39,031 bases of DNA from Deltaproteobacteria bacterium (GTDB lineage Bacteria; Myxococcota_A; UBA9160; JAFDDA01). This document shows, in pieces, positions 25,835 through 33,435 of the stretch (within the stretch, counting starts at the first letter, position 1; each line of letters opens with the position of its first letter). The stretch is from the NCBI GenBank assembly GCA_019311105.1, contig JAFDDA010000019.1, forward strand, positions 1 through 39,031, given 5' to 3'. Both the position numbers and the translations under genes were made by a program. The notes below the pieces were generated by a model, which saw nothing but the letters and a program-made list of their open reading frames with translations, was not told the origin of the DNA and searched no databases.

Positions 25835-26071
25835 GGGCCGCCGAGCCCTGCCTGCCGCCCACGCACCGCGCGGCCTTGCTCACGTTGGGTTTCACCGGGC
25901 TCGTTGGCGGGGGCGCGAGACCTTCTGTCCATCCGTGTGAGACGGACTTTCTCATCGAGGGACGGCTTGCGATCGCACGTTCCAGGCGCCGGAGCCTTCA
26001 TGTCCCGGCCCCAGCAATACGCCGGCGAGCCCGTGTGGCATGCCTCCTGCGGTCGGCGAAGTCGTCGCGAG
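25835..26071. other. Intergenic region upstream of the BVMO unit
   Basis: Together with the leader, the gap between the BVMO and the desaturase is 369 bp. It contains no credible gene. Visible are the dyad at 25932-25946 and a sigma-54-like sequence at 26036-26050. No terminator was found for the desaturase transcript. Confidence 0.4.
26036..26050 (+). promoter_or_regulatory. Sigma-54-like site without an obvious target
   Basis: TGGCATGCCTCCTGC keeps the invariant GG and GC with 10-bp spacing and deviates from TGGCACG-N4-TTGC at two positions. It faces the 3' end of the desaturase gene, so it would give antisense RNA; no plus-strand gene follows until 27243. It may be a chance match. Confidence 0.3.
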
Positions 26072-27004
26072 TTAGGCCGTGGCCGGGGTCGGAGGCTCCT
26101 CGCCTGAGGCGACGACGCGCCGGAAGAGCTCGCCGTAGCCGTTCGGGAAGTCCGTGGCGTCGTAGAGCCCCTTGGCTTTCAGGAAGCCGTGGAACGACTT
26201 CAGGTTGTAGCAGGGGACGTTGGCCTTGTAGTGGTGCTCCAGGTGGTAGTTCAGGTGGAAGGGCGCCACGAAGAGCTTCTCCCACCAGCGCACGTAGGTG
26301 GTGCGGGTGTTCTCTCGAGGGTCCGGATCGAACAGGTCGGGGACGGCCCCGTGCTCGGCCACCTGGCGAAGACGTGCGATCAGCATGTACGAGGTGAGGA
26401 AGGCGGCCGGCCACATGAAGAAGAGCATCGGATGGCCGGCCATGGCGAGCACTGCGAACAGGGCGCCGTTGACCAGTACGTGCCCGGCGAGAGCGTTGCC
26501 GTTCCACGGCGCACGCCCGAGATCGGCCTGGCCGCGACGCCAGGTGGCGCGCAGCGCCTTCCAGCCCGTCCGGCCCGTGAGGTCGCGCGCGATTTTGCGC
26601 CGGAAGCTCGCCTTGCTGACCGGATAGCTCTGGTAGTTGGGGAGGTCCGGGTCCTGCCGAGTCCCGGCGTGGGCGTGGTGCTTCTGGTGGCCCTGTGCGT
26701 AGCGATGGAGATCCGAGAGGATCGGGTACGAGCACAGCCACTGGCCGACGAGATCGTTGGCCACGGGGGTCGTGAAAAGTATGCCGTGGCCGCAATCGTG
26801 CATCAGGGCGGCAAACGCCAAGTGCCGCCCGCCGAGCAGCGCGATGCCCAGCAGGATGGTCAGCGGATTGGGCCAGAGTGCAACGCCCCAGAAGATCGCC
26901 GCGATGAACGCCCAGTTGAAGGCCACCGCCGCGGCGCCCTTCCCGTTGCTCCTCTGGCTGAAGGCTTCCAGCTCTTGGCGCGTGGCGATGTCGCTCAGCT
27001 GCAT
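26072..27004 (-). CDS. Membrane fatty acid desaturase / alkyl hydroxylase-like
   Basis: Membrane protein of 310 aa with three histidine boxes: HDCGH (about 70), HQKHH (about 107) and HLEHH (about 254). Hydrophobic stretches lie near 28-62 and 170-200. It is not closely similar to the desaturase at 17575 and belongs to the broader FA_desaturase family, which also includes hydroxylases, carotene ketolase-like and sphingolipid enzymes. The ATG at 27004 has GGAG 8 nt upstream; the longer frame to 27112 has a non-conserved N terminus. It lies 238 bp from the divergent diiron gene, sharing the region with a TetR operator at 27167, so it may be under the same control. Confidence 0.9.
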   Translation of the reverse strand: MQLSDIATRQELEAFSQRSNGKGAAAVAFNWAFIAAIFWGVALWPNPLTILLGIALLGGRHLAFAALMHDCGHGILFTTPVANDLVGQWLCSYPILSDLHRYAQGHQKHHAHAGTRQDPDLPNYQSYPVSKASFRRKIARDLTGRTGWKALRATWRRGQADLGRAPWNGNALAGHVLVNGALFAVLAMAGHPMLFFMWPAAFLTSYMLIARLRQVAEHGAVPDLFDPDPRENTRTTYVRWWEKLFVAPFHLNYHLEHHYKANVPCYNLKSFHGFLKAKGLYDATDFPNGYGELFRRVVASGEEPPTPATA

Positions 27005-27166
27005 GGCATGCTCCACACCCGGTAACCGGGGTTGCGGTTGCTCGGATCCATCCAGGATAGCAGCGGCATGTCCGCATCCTCGGGCCGGAGGCGGCCCCCC
27101 CTCCACCACCACGTATAAGTGCCGGCTGGCGGGAGAGGCCCGGTTCGACTAAGGTTTGCAGTTCTC

Positions 27167-27180
27167 TGACCGATCGGTCA
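27167..27180. promoter_or_regulatory. Perfect TetR-type palindromic operator
   Basis: TGACCGATCGGTCA is a perfect 14-bp palindrome of the kind bound by TetR regulators. It sits in the divergent region between the desaturase (start 27004) and the diiron gene (start 27243), 63 bp before the latter. The TetR gene at 28420, the second gene of the same unit, is the natural candidate to bind it. Confidence 0.75.
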
Positions 27181-27242
27181 AAGAGTGAGCGCCCGATGAA
27201 GCCGGCCGTAACACCGCCGCCGGCGAACGCGAGGAACTAGCG

Positions 27243-28409
27243 ATGGACGTCACCCCGATCGAGCTCAAGCCCGAAGAGACCGCGCGCATCCGCGCCTTCG
27301 AAAAGAAGGTCAACCACTGGGTCCGCCGCTTGGACGATCGCCTCGAGAAACTTCACCTCGGTGGTCGCAAGGGTCGCTACGACGACGAGAACTTCGAGTT
27401 CATGGGTGGCTCCAACGATGGCCTGCGCAAGAAGCACTACGACAAGAGCCTGCGCCTGCTCTGGAAGGCCGAGGACAAGGTCCCGTGGTTGGGCTTCACG
27501 GACTCCACCAAGGAGGAGAAGCTGCTGCACTCCCTGGCGGACCAGTCCCTCGAGACCGCCGAACGCAGCCACCTCGAGCGCATGAAGAGCCCCGAGTTTC
27601 GCGCCATGCTCAACCGCGCGTACACCCAGGAACAGAAGCAGGCCATCACCAACATCCTGTCCACGATCGGCCATGGTGAGGCCTACGCCTGGATGGTCTC
27701 GACCGAGCTGCTCGCCGATACCGCCGACAGCACTGGCGCCCGGGCGGCGCTGACCATGCAGGTGATGGAGGAGGCCAAGCACTTCGTGGTGCTGCGCGAG
27801 CTGATCCTCGCCTTCGAATGCCCGGTCCCGAGACTCTCGGTCTGGGAGTACCTGCTGATGGAGCGCACGCTCAAGGCCAAGGGACTCGAAAAGTTCTTCG
27901 GGATGAACGTGCTCGTCGAAGGCTTCGCACTGAACCTCTTCGGACAGCTCAGCGTCCTGCCCGGCCTCGAGATCCTCAAGCTCTTCCACCTCGACGAGTC
28001 CAGGCACACGGCCCTGCCCAACAACTACTTCGCCGACAAGCCCATGACCCGACGCCAGAAGCACGGGATCGTGAAGAAGATCAAGCGGATGCTGATCATC
28101 GCACCGGCCCTGCCGTTGATGACGTTCTTCGAGCGCGACTTCGCCGTGCTCGGCCTCGACGTCTACGATTTCGCGGGCTCCATGCTCCGCAAGGTCGTGC
28201 ATCTTTCCGAGCGGCTGGGGTTCTACCTTCCCTTGCCCGGCGCAAGGCTCCTGGAGCTGGTGACCCGGGACTTCAACCGCCGAGCCGAGCGCACCCGCGT
28301 GAGCCACACGTTCCGGAAGTACCACACGATGGAGACCACCCAGGGCACCGAGCAGCTCGCCATCGAGCGCGAGGTCTTCCAGTTGAGCGAAGCCGCCCTG
28401 GCAAGCTAG
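27243..28409 (+). CDS. Ferritin-like diiron oxygenase-fold protein
   Basis: Protein of 388 aa with a four-helix diiron core. Candidate ligands are Glu146 (HGEAY), Glu177 and His180 (EEAKH), Glu226 (VEG) and Glu252 and His255 (DESRH), the E / ExxH / E / ExxH pattern of oxygen-activating diiron enzymes. The last 110 residues are basic and partly hydrophobic, outside the core, and might contact a membrane. It could be an oxidase, N-oxygenase or hydroxylase; no substrate can be named. The GCGAGGAACTAGCG leader gives a GAGG site before the ATG. It is followed after 10 bp by its likely TetR regulator and preceded by a palindromic operator. Confidence 0.85.
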   Translation: MDVTPIELKPEETARIRAFEKKVNHWVRRLDDRLEKLHLGGRKGRYDDENFEFMGGSNDGLRKKHYDKSLRLLWKAEDKVPWLGFTDSTKEEKLLHSLADQSLETAERSHLERMKSPEFRAMLNRAYTQEQKQAITNILSTIGHGEAYAWMVSTELLADTADSTGARAALTMQVMEEAKHFVVLRELILAFECPVPRLSVWEYLLMERTLKAKGLEKFFGMNVLVEGFALNLFGQLSVLPGLEILKLFHLDESRHTALPNNYFADKPMTRRQKHGIVKKIKRMLIIAPALPLMTFFERDFAVLGLDVYDFAGSMLRKVVHLSERLGFYLPLPGARLLELVTRDFNRRAERTRVSHTFRKYHTMETTQGTEQLAIEREVFQLSEAALAS

Positions 28410-28419
28410 AGGCGGGGCC

Positions 28420-29073
28420 ATGGATTCGAGAGATAGGGGGGGAGAGGTCCTCGAGGCCTACACGCCGGCGGGCAGTTCCAACATCAAAGGGGCCGCTTCG
28501 CGTGCGGCCATCCTCGATGCGGCGCGCACCCTCCTCGGAACCGACGGACTCTCGGGTTGCAGCCTGGCCGCCGTGGCCCGCGCGGCCGGCTGCAGCAAGG
28601 CCTCGATCCTCTACCACTTCGGCACCCGCGATGGCCTTCTTTTCGCGCTGATCGCCGAGGGTACGAACTTCTTCCTGGCAACCATCGAGGCGGCCTTTTC
28701 GAGTTACACCCCCGGCGAGGGTGGGATCGAGGACGCGGTACGAAACGCCATGTCGGCGCTCTTCCGCGAAGAGAACCTGCCCTTGCTCGCCGCGGAACGT
28801 GAACTCGGCAGCCTCGGTCACCACGATCCAGCGGTCGCAGCGGAACTGATTGCCGGCGTCGGTCGTCTCGTCGAATCGATCGCACAGTTCGGCCACTCGA
28901 TCGACCTGGGTCCCGACCTCGACGAGCTCCGGGCACGTGCCGGCTGCATGTTGGCGGCGACCTTCGGACAGGTCGAACTCTGGCTCTACTCCGGCGGCGG
29001 GGATCCCGCGCCCCACCGCGAAGCCGCGATCCGAAGCTCGCGTGCGATCGCCCTCGAAGGGCTCCAGCCCTAG
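28420..29073 (+). CDS. TetR-family transcriptional regulator
   Basis: Regulator of 217 aa with an unusual N-terminal extension of about 25 residues before the helix-turn-helix (about 26-72, LAAVARAAGCSKASILYHFG). The C-terminal domain is all-helical and hydrophobic-pocketed, as expected for ligand binding. It lies 10 bp after the diiron gene, so they are probably cotranscribed and autoregulated through the palindrome at 27167. Its stop codon overlaps that of the convergent diiron alpha gene by 3 bases around a CTAG at 29070-29073. It may also control the convergent operon. Confidence 0.9.
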   Translation: MDSRDRGGEVLEAYTPAGSSNIKGAASRAAILDAARTLLGTDGLSGCSLAAVARAAGCSKASILYHFGTRDGLLFALIAEGTNFFLATIEAAFSSYTPGEGGIEDAVRNAMSALFREENLPLLAAERELGSLGHHDPAVAAELIAGVGRLVESIAQFGHSIDLGPDLDELRARAGCMLAATFGQVELWLYSGGGDPAPHREAAIRSSRAIALEGLQP

Positions 29074-30209
29074 CTGGGCAGCGTCGGCTCCTGATTCGAG
29101 AGCGAGATCATCGCCAGCAGGTCGCGGAACTTGCTCCGCTCGATCCGGTCCTCGAAGCCTGCGCGCCGCAGACGCTGGAAGTACTCCTCGATCTGCTTGA
29201 TCTGGAGCGTGCCCACGATCTCGATGCCCTTCTTGATCTGCGCGGGCGAGGTGCCCTTGCCTGCGAGCACGATCATCGCCTCGAACAGGGCCGAGTCGAA
29301 CTGGTTGAGACTGAAGTTCTCTGCCTCGTCGAGGGCCGCGTGGAGCTGCTCCTTGCGTTCCGGTGTGTTGTCGAGGATCCACTTCAGGTGCTGCATCCCG
29401 TAGGACACGTGCCGCGCCTCGTCCTGCATCACCAGCTGGAACATGCGCTTGTCCACCGGCGTCGGCGAGATGAACTCGCTGAATCGGAACATCGTGAGGA
29501 TGTTCCCCTCTGCCAGCAAATGCATGAAGGCACTGGCTTCACTGTAGGTGTCGCTGTCCAGGATGGCCTTCAGGGAATGCTCTGCCTGGGGTAGCGCTCG
29601 CATCAGGCCCACCCCGCCAGCGAGCGCACGCTTGCGGAAGACCTCGGCGTGCCTCGCCTCGTCGATGGCCTGGGAGGCGATGAAGCCCTTCACCTCGTGG
29701 AACTGGTTGTTCATGCGCCAGCACCACTTCGCCGGGAGATCGGTGGCGATCATCTCCACCTCGGTGAAGAAGGTGCACAGCTGTGCGAAGGCGATCTCGA
29801 CCTCTTCGGGGGTTTCGTAGCGCGCGAGGTCCTGCCACGGGACGTCGGTGGTCGCATCCCACTGGCGGCTGACGGCCTCTTCGTAGAACGAGGCCACCTT
29901 GTAGGCCCACACGTCACTCTTCAGGTTGAGCTCGGGGCCGAGATCCGCCTGGTTCGCGACTTCGTAGGCGGCGCCACGGGGTGCCGAGCCGCGGGGGCCC
30001 CGGGGAATCTCGGGCAGCTCGTCGTAGCCATAGCTCCCCTTGTTCAGATCCAGATACGTGAGACCGCGCTTCTCGCTTGCGGCGTTCACCTCGATCTGTT
30101 CTGTGCCGGCGTCGAGCCAGCCGAGGTCGAGGTTGCCCTTGCGGATGTCCTTCATGCGCAGCACGAAGTCGTCGTTGGCGAGGTACTCGGTCGATCCGTA
30201 ATAGCTCAT
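29070..30209 (-). CDS. Ferritin-like diiron protein, active subunit (alpha) of a paired system
   Basis: Protein of 379 aa. The full diiron ligand set can be read: Glu150 or Glu152 (FFTEVEM), Glu184 and His187 (DEARH), Glu234 (LLAEGN), Glu264 and His267 (DEARH). The two DEARH boxes are those of ribonucleotide reductase R2 and bacterial multicomponent monooxygenase hydroxylases. It aligns almost without gaps with the next gene upstream (30226), which has lost all these ligands, so the two probably form a heteromer. GAGGAGAG precedes the ATG. It is the last gene of a six-gene operon and has no associated reductase or ferredoxin. It is shorter than monooxygenase alpha subunits (about 500 aa). Confidence 0.87.
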   Translation of the reverse strand: MSYYGSTEYLANDDFVLRMKDIRKGNLDLGWLDAGTEQIEVNAASEKRGLTYLDLNKGSYGYDELPEIPRGPRGSAPRGAAYEVANQADLGPELNLKSDVWAYKVASFYEEAVSRQWDATTDVPWQDLARYETPEEVEIAFAQLCTFFTEVEMIATDLPAKWCWRMNNQFHEVKGFIASQAIDEARHAEVFRKRALAGGVGLMRALPQAEHSLKAILDSDTYSEASAFMHLLAEGNILTMFRFSEFISPTPVDKRMFQLVMQDEARHVSYGMQHLKWILDNTPERKEQLHAALDEAENFSLNQFDSALFEAMIVLAGKGTSPAQIKKGIEIVGTLQIKQIEEYFQRLRRAGFEDRIERSKFRDLLAMISLSNQEPTLPS

Positions 30210-30225
30210 GATTCTCTCCTCGGGC

Positions 30226-31317
30226 TTACCGCTGACCTTCGATCAGCTTCAGGAAATCAGGCAGGGGACTGTGATCGGTCCGGTCGCCGAGGCCGGCGCT
30301 GGCGCACCGCTCGAAGTACTCCTCGACGGTACGGCGATAGAACGACGCCACCGCGTCCAAGCCGCCGGACAACACGATCAGGGGCTCGATCAACTCCCTC
30401 GAGCCCAGCAGACCGACCAGGCCGTTCTCGATCAGGTCCAGATGCTCATTGAGTGCGACGACTTCGTTGGGACGTTTGGTCAGCAGGGACCGGATGTGGT
30501 CCACGCCGTAGGCGATGGATCGCGTCGCGTCCTGGACGAAGTACGTCGCCAGGCGGGTGTCGGCGGCGTTCCGGGAAACGAACTCGAGGTGTCGTCCCAG
30601 CCCCTGAAGGATCGAAAAGAGTGTCAGGTTCGTCGCCGCCGAGGCGAGCGGGAAGGTCTCGGAGTCGATGACCATCTTCAGGAAGTCGCCGAGCTCGCGG
30701 GAATCCCGACCCAGGGAGCCGTGGCCGTAGAGCGCCCTCTTTCGGAACGCCTCGGCCAGACGCGCCGCATCGAACATGTGGGCGCAGAGCAGGTACTTGA
30801 TCTCGTGGAACTCCTGATTCATCAGCCACACCCAGCGCGAGGGCACGTCGGCGGCGACCAGTGAGGCCGAGATCAGGCTGGTCGCGATCTGACGAATCGC
30901 CAGGTCTTCCTCGCGGCTGTAATCCGCCGAGTCGAGCTCCTTCCACGGGATCGTCCGCGCGGGCGCCCAGCGCCGGGACTTGCTCTCCTCGAAGAGCGAC
31001 GGCCCATGGTCGGCCCAGACGTCGCTCTTGCGATTCACGCGATAGCCCAGCGAAGGCAGACCGTCGGGAAGCACTGCGCCACGCGGCGCCATCGAGAAGT
31101 TGTGTCGGACGATCTCGGGGATGGACTCGGGCCCGTAGGCCGGATCCTGGTTGATGTCGTCGAGGGTGAGGCCGCGGGTCGGCTGGGAGGCCTGGGCTCG
31201 CACCGGGTGCGGGTGATCCTTCATCCACGAGAGATCGAGGTCGCCCCCCATCACGCGCATCACCGTCGCCAGCAGCTCGGGATCCTGTGAGAAATCCTTG
31301 GGTGCGATGTACGCCAT
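30226..31317 (-). CDS. Diiron-fold paralogue lacking all metal ligands (beta subunit-like)
   Basis: Protein of 363 aa, clearly paralogous to the one at 29070: shared KSDVWA, MNQEFHEIK/MNNQFHEVK, AEAFRKRAL/AEVFRKRAL and YFVQDATRS/LVMQDEARH align at the same residue numbers. Every ligand is changed: Glu150 and Glu152 to Ser, Glu184 to Ala, His187 to Leu, Glu234 to Phe, Glu264 to Ala, His267 to Ser, while the surrounding helices are conserved. This is selective loss of the metal site, not decay, and recalls the iron-free beta subunits of multicomponent monooxygenases. Start ATG 31317 overlaps the stop of the small upstream gene by one base (TGATG); the gap to the alpha gene is 16 bp. Confidence 0.85.
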   Translation of the reverse strand: MAYIAPKDFSQDPELLATVMRVMGGDLDLSWMKDHPHPVRAQASQPTRGLTLDDINQDPAYGPESIPEIVRHNFSMAPRGAVLPDGLPSLGYRVNRKSDVWADHGPSLFEESKSRRWAPARTIPWKELDSADYSREEDLAIRQIATSLISASLVAADVPSRWVWLMNQEFHEIKYLLCAHMFDAARLAEAFRKRALYGHGSLGRDSRELGDFLKMVIDSETFPLASAATNLTLFSILQGLGRHLEFVSRNAADTRLATYFVQDATRSIAYGVDHIRSLLTKRPNEVVALNEHLDLIENGLVGLLGSRELIEPLIVLSGGLDAVASFYRRTVEEYFERCASAGLGDRTDHSPLPDFLKLIEGQR

Positions 31318-31739
31318 CAGGCAAACTCCAGATCGAGACCGCTGGCTTCGTCGAGGAAGGCCTGGATCGTGGCCATGAAGCGGTACAGGCGGTCGTGCCC
31401 TTCCGGATCCTCGTACTCGACCTTCATCACGTCGCCGACGTGGGTGAGCGTGTTGATGGTGTGCGCGGCGTCGGCGCCCCCATTGGCCTGAATGGCCTCG
31501 AGCATCTCGCGCCACAGGTCGAGGGGCGCGCTGAGCACGAAGTCGAGCTCGCTCGGATCGCCGCCCTCTCCGACCTCGACGCATTCGTAGATCTCGAAGA
31601 CCACGCGGTAGAGCTCGGACCCCACACGAATCCCGAAGGTCGTGTCGCAGTATCCGAGCTTCTCGAAGGCGGCGGCTTCATCCTTGGTGCGCTGCTGAAG
31701 GGCCTTGAAGAACTCGAGCGAAGGGAACGGGATGCCCAT
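31317..31739 (-). CDS. Small SCP2-like protein (possible substrate carrier or effector)
   Basis: Protein of 140 aa. After a helical N terminus, residues about 35-110 show alternating strands and a segment (LDFVLSAPLDLWREMLEAIQ) like the SCP-2 sterol/lipid-binding fold; the last third is helical. SCP-2 resemblance is moderate and no exact family can be named. Its size and place directly before the diiron pair also recall the small effector proteins of multicomponent monooxygenases. GGAGGAG precedes the ATG at 31739; the stop overlaps the beta gene start by one base, so translation is coupled. A role in presenting a hydrophobic substrate to the diiron pair is an inference. Confidence 0.7.
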   Translation of the reverse strand: MGIPFPSLEFFKALQQRTKDEAAAFEKLGYCDTTFGIRVGSELYRVVFEIYECVEVGEGGDPSELDFVLSAPLDLWREMLEAIQANGGADAAHTINTLTHVGDVMKVEYEDPEGHDRLYRFMATIQAFLDEASGLDLEFA

Positions 31740-31742
31740 GGA

Positions 31743-31976
31743 TCACTCCTCCGTATGTCCAGCGACATGCGCGCTGGTGAAATGGGTCAGGATCGAGCGA
31801 CGGACTCCCGCGCTCCTGTTGCTCCTCGAACCGTGGATCCGGTTCGGGTGGAAGAAGACCGTGTCGCCCGGATCCAGCTCGAAGTGTACAGAACGCTCGT
31901 CGGTGGGGCGGAACGGGAAATCGGTATTGCGGGACATTTCGATCCTCGTCGTTCGCACGCCGGAAGGGAGGGCCAT
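31743..31976 (-). pseudogene. C-terminal remnant of a phytanoyl-CoA dioxygenase-like gene
   Basis: A 77-aa frame whose LDPGDTVFFHPNRIHGSRSN and RRSILTHF match the C-terminal half of PhyH proteins, including the distal iron His and the 2-oxoglutarate-binding Arg. The N-terminal half with the HxD/E iron site is missing. It is not a copy of the neighbouring intact PhyH, from which it differs at most positions. It begins directly after the VOC stop codon (TAG-ATG) and ends 3 bp before the SCP2-like gene, so it still fits the operon and may be translated. It cannot be a functional dioxygenase alone. Confidence 0.65.
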
Positions 31977-32534
31977 CTACCTTCGGACCCGGCGTGCCAC
32001 GCTCGGTTCCTTGCGGGTCTCCTCGGCGAACTCCTCGGGCGGCTGCCGCAGCAGACGCAGGGCTTCTTCTTCGGTCTGCAGGAACTCTTCAGCGTTCGTC
32101 GTGACGCAGAACTCGACCATGATTCCGTTGGGGTCGATCATGTACAGCGAGCGGCACCATCCGTGATCGATCTCGTGCATGCGCTCGACCGAGTGGTTCT
32201 GGAGCCGCTTCTTCATCGCCTCGAACTCGTCGAGGTCGTCCAGGGCAAACGCGAGGTGATCGACCCAGACGGGCAGTCCGGCCGCGGTCGAGATGGCCGT
32301 CTGGTAGTCCGCCTCCTCCCCCACACCACCCACGTGGAAGAACGCGAGGCACTCGCCGTGGCCGATGTCGAAGAAGAAGTGCTGAAAGTAGCCATCCCCC
32401 TGACGGTGGTTCTCTGTGCGGAGAAGACGCATCCCGAGCGTCTCGGCGTAGAACCGATGGGTCGCCTCCGGGTCGCGGGTCGCGTAGGCGACGTGGTGCA
32501 GGCGCTTCGAACGGACCGTGGTTTCAGAGGTCAT
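31977..32534 (-). CDS. VOC-superfamily protein (glyoxalase/dioxygenase type)
   Basis: Protein of 185 aa with paired beta-alpha-beta-beta-beta modules. Likely metal ligands are His14 (LHHVAYATRD), His93 (WVDHLAFAL) and Glu141 (GIMVEFCV), the triad of extradiol dioxygenase-like VOC proteins. A C-terminal helical tail of about 35 residues follows. Its start overlaps the PhyH gene by 11 nt (32524-32534), so the two are coupled. It is only distantly similar to the VOC protein at 18859. Activity could be dioxygenation, isomerisation or metal-dependent ligand binding; the operon suggests oxidation of a hydrophobic substrate. Confidence 0.86.
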   Translation of the reverse strand: MTSETTVRSKRLHHVAYATRDPEATHRFYAETLGMRLLRTENHRQGDGYFQHFFFDIGHGECLAFFHVGGVGEEADYQTAISTAAGLPVWVDHLAFALDDLDEFEAMKKRLQNHSVERMHEIDHGWCRSLYMIDPNGIMVEFCVTTNAEEFLQTEEEALRLLRQPPEEFAEETRKEPSVARRVRR

Positions 32535-33384
32535 TCACTGTCTCCTTCGCGGCGGGTGGCGCAGGCCGTGCGGATCCAGGCTGCGGAGACATGTCGACCT
32601 CCCGCTTCCGATCGATGTTCCAGCGATGCAGGTTTCCCGCTTGATAGGCCACCACGAAGACGCGGCGGCTTGCCGTCGTCCGGTTCGTCTGGGAGCCATG
32701 CACCAGATCGCGATGGAAGTACAGGACGCTGCCGGCGGAGAGCTCCGTGGGAATCGCTTCGCCCTCGATCAGGTCGACGTCGGTATAGAGCGCGCCCAGC
32801 ACTCCGCGATCCTCGAGGCCCTTCAGGTTTCCCTTCTTGTGGCTGCCCGGGATGACCCACAGGCACCCGTTCTCCTTCGTGCCATCGTCGAGGTAGGTGA
32901 GTGTGCTGACCAGGGATTCGAGATCCTCGGCGCCGTTCTCCCAGTAGAGCCCTTCCTGGTGCCAGGGAAACGGGGCGCCGCTCGGACGCTTCACGTTCAG
33001 CTTGTCGCTGAAGACACTCAAGGTCTCGCAGCCGTTGATGGACTGGACGGGCTGATACAGCCGCGGGTCGTCCAGCAGCACCTCCAAGGAGGCATCCAGA
33101 TGCCCGGTCGGCTCCATCGAACGGACCGCGCGAAGGTCGTCGTTCCATTCCCACTTGATCCGTGAGCCGAGCACGGACTGGTACTTCTGGTTGTCTACCT
33201 GGTCGACGGGCCCGGCACCGGGTCCCCCCATCGCCTCGACGATCTGGCGGTGGACGTTCTCGGCCGCCGCGCGCAGGCGGACCAGCTCGTCCTCGTCGAA
33301 GACGTTCTCCCGGATGAAGAACCCCAGATCCTCGTACTGTTTCAGCTCCGCTTCACTCGCACGGTACACGCCGCTCGACTCCAT
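32524..33384 (-). CDS. Phytanoyl-CoA dioxygenase-family Fe(II)/2-oxoglutarate oxygenase
   Basis: Non-haem iron oxygenase of 286 aa. Iron ligands are His142 and Glu144 in WHQEGLYW and His229 in DLVHGSQTN; Arg240 would bind 2-oxoglutarate. Most family members have HxD, here HxE. The fold starts at LKQYEDLGFFIRENVF (about 14-29), which supports ATG 33384. A longer frame reaches 33591, but it crosses the sigma-54 promoter at 33421-33435, so the shorter start is preferred even though its ribosome site is weak. First gene of the six-gene operon. It probably hydroxylates an acyl chain or isoprenoid; substrate unknown. Confidence 0.9.
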   Translation of the reverse strand: MESSGVYRASEAELKQYEDLGFFIRENVFDEDELVRLRAAAENVHRQIVEAMGGPGAGPVDQVDNQKYQSVLGSRIKWEWNDDLRAVRSMEPTGHLDASLEVLLDDPRLYQPVQSINGCETLSVFSDKLNVKRPSGAPFPWHQEGLYWENGAEDLESLVSTLTYLDDGTKENGCLWVIPGSHKKGNLKGLEDRGVLGALYTDVDLIEGEAIPTELSAGSVLYFHRDLVHGSQTNRTTASRRVFVVAYQAGNLHRWNIDRKREVDMSPQPGSARPAPPAAKETVNDL

Positions 33385-33420
33385 CTCCGAGGCCGCATGG
33401 GCCCTGCCCGCTGTTGCGAC

Positions 33421-33435
33421 GCAAGCAACGTGCCA
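33421..33435 (-). promoter_or_regulatory. Consensus sigma-54 promoter of the diiron operon
   Basis: On the minus strand it reads TGGCACGTTGCTTGC, matching TGGCACG-N4-TTGC at every defined position, with GG and GC 10 bp apart. Transcription should start near 33409, about 25 nt before the PhyH ATG at 33384. It would read through all six genes to 29070. Activation would need a sigma-54 enhancer-binding protein, not encoded here. Confidence 0.72.

Noticed and set aside
30446-31324. Minus-strand 292-codon frame overlapping the beta-like diiron gene
   Set aside because: Out-of-frame shadow with Arg/Pro/Ala-rich composition; the diiron-fold frame aligns with its paralogue throughout.
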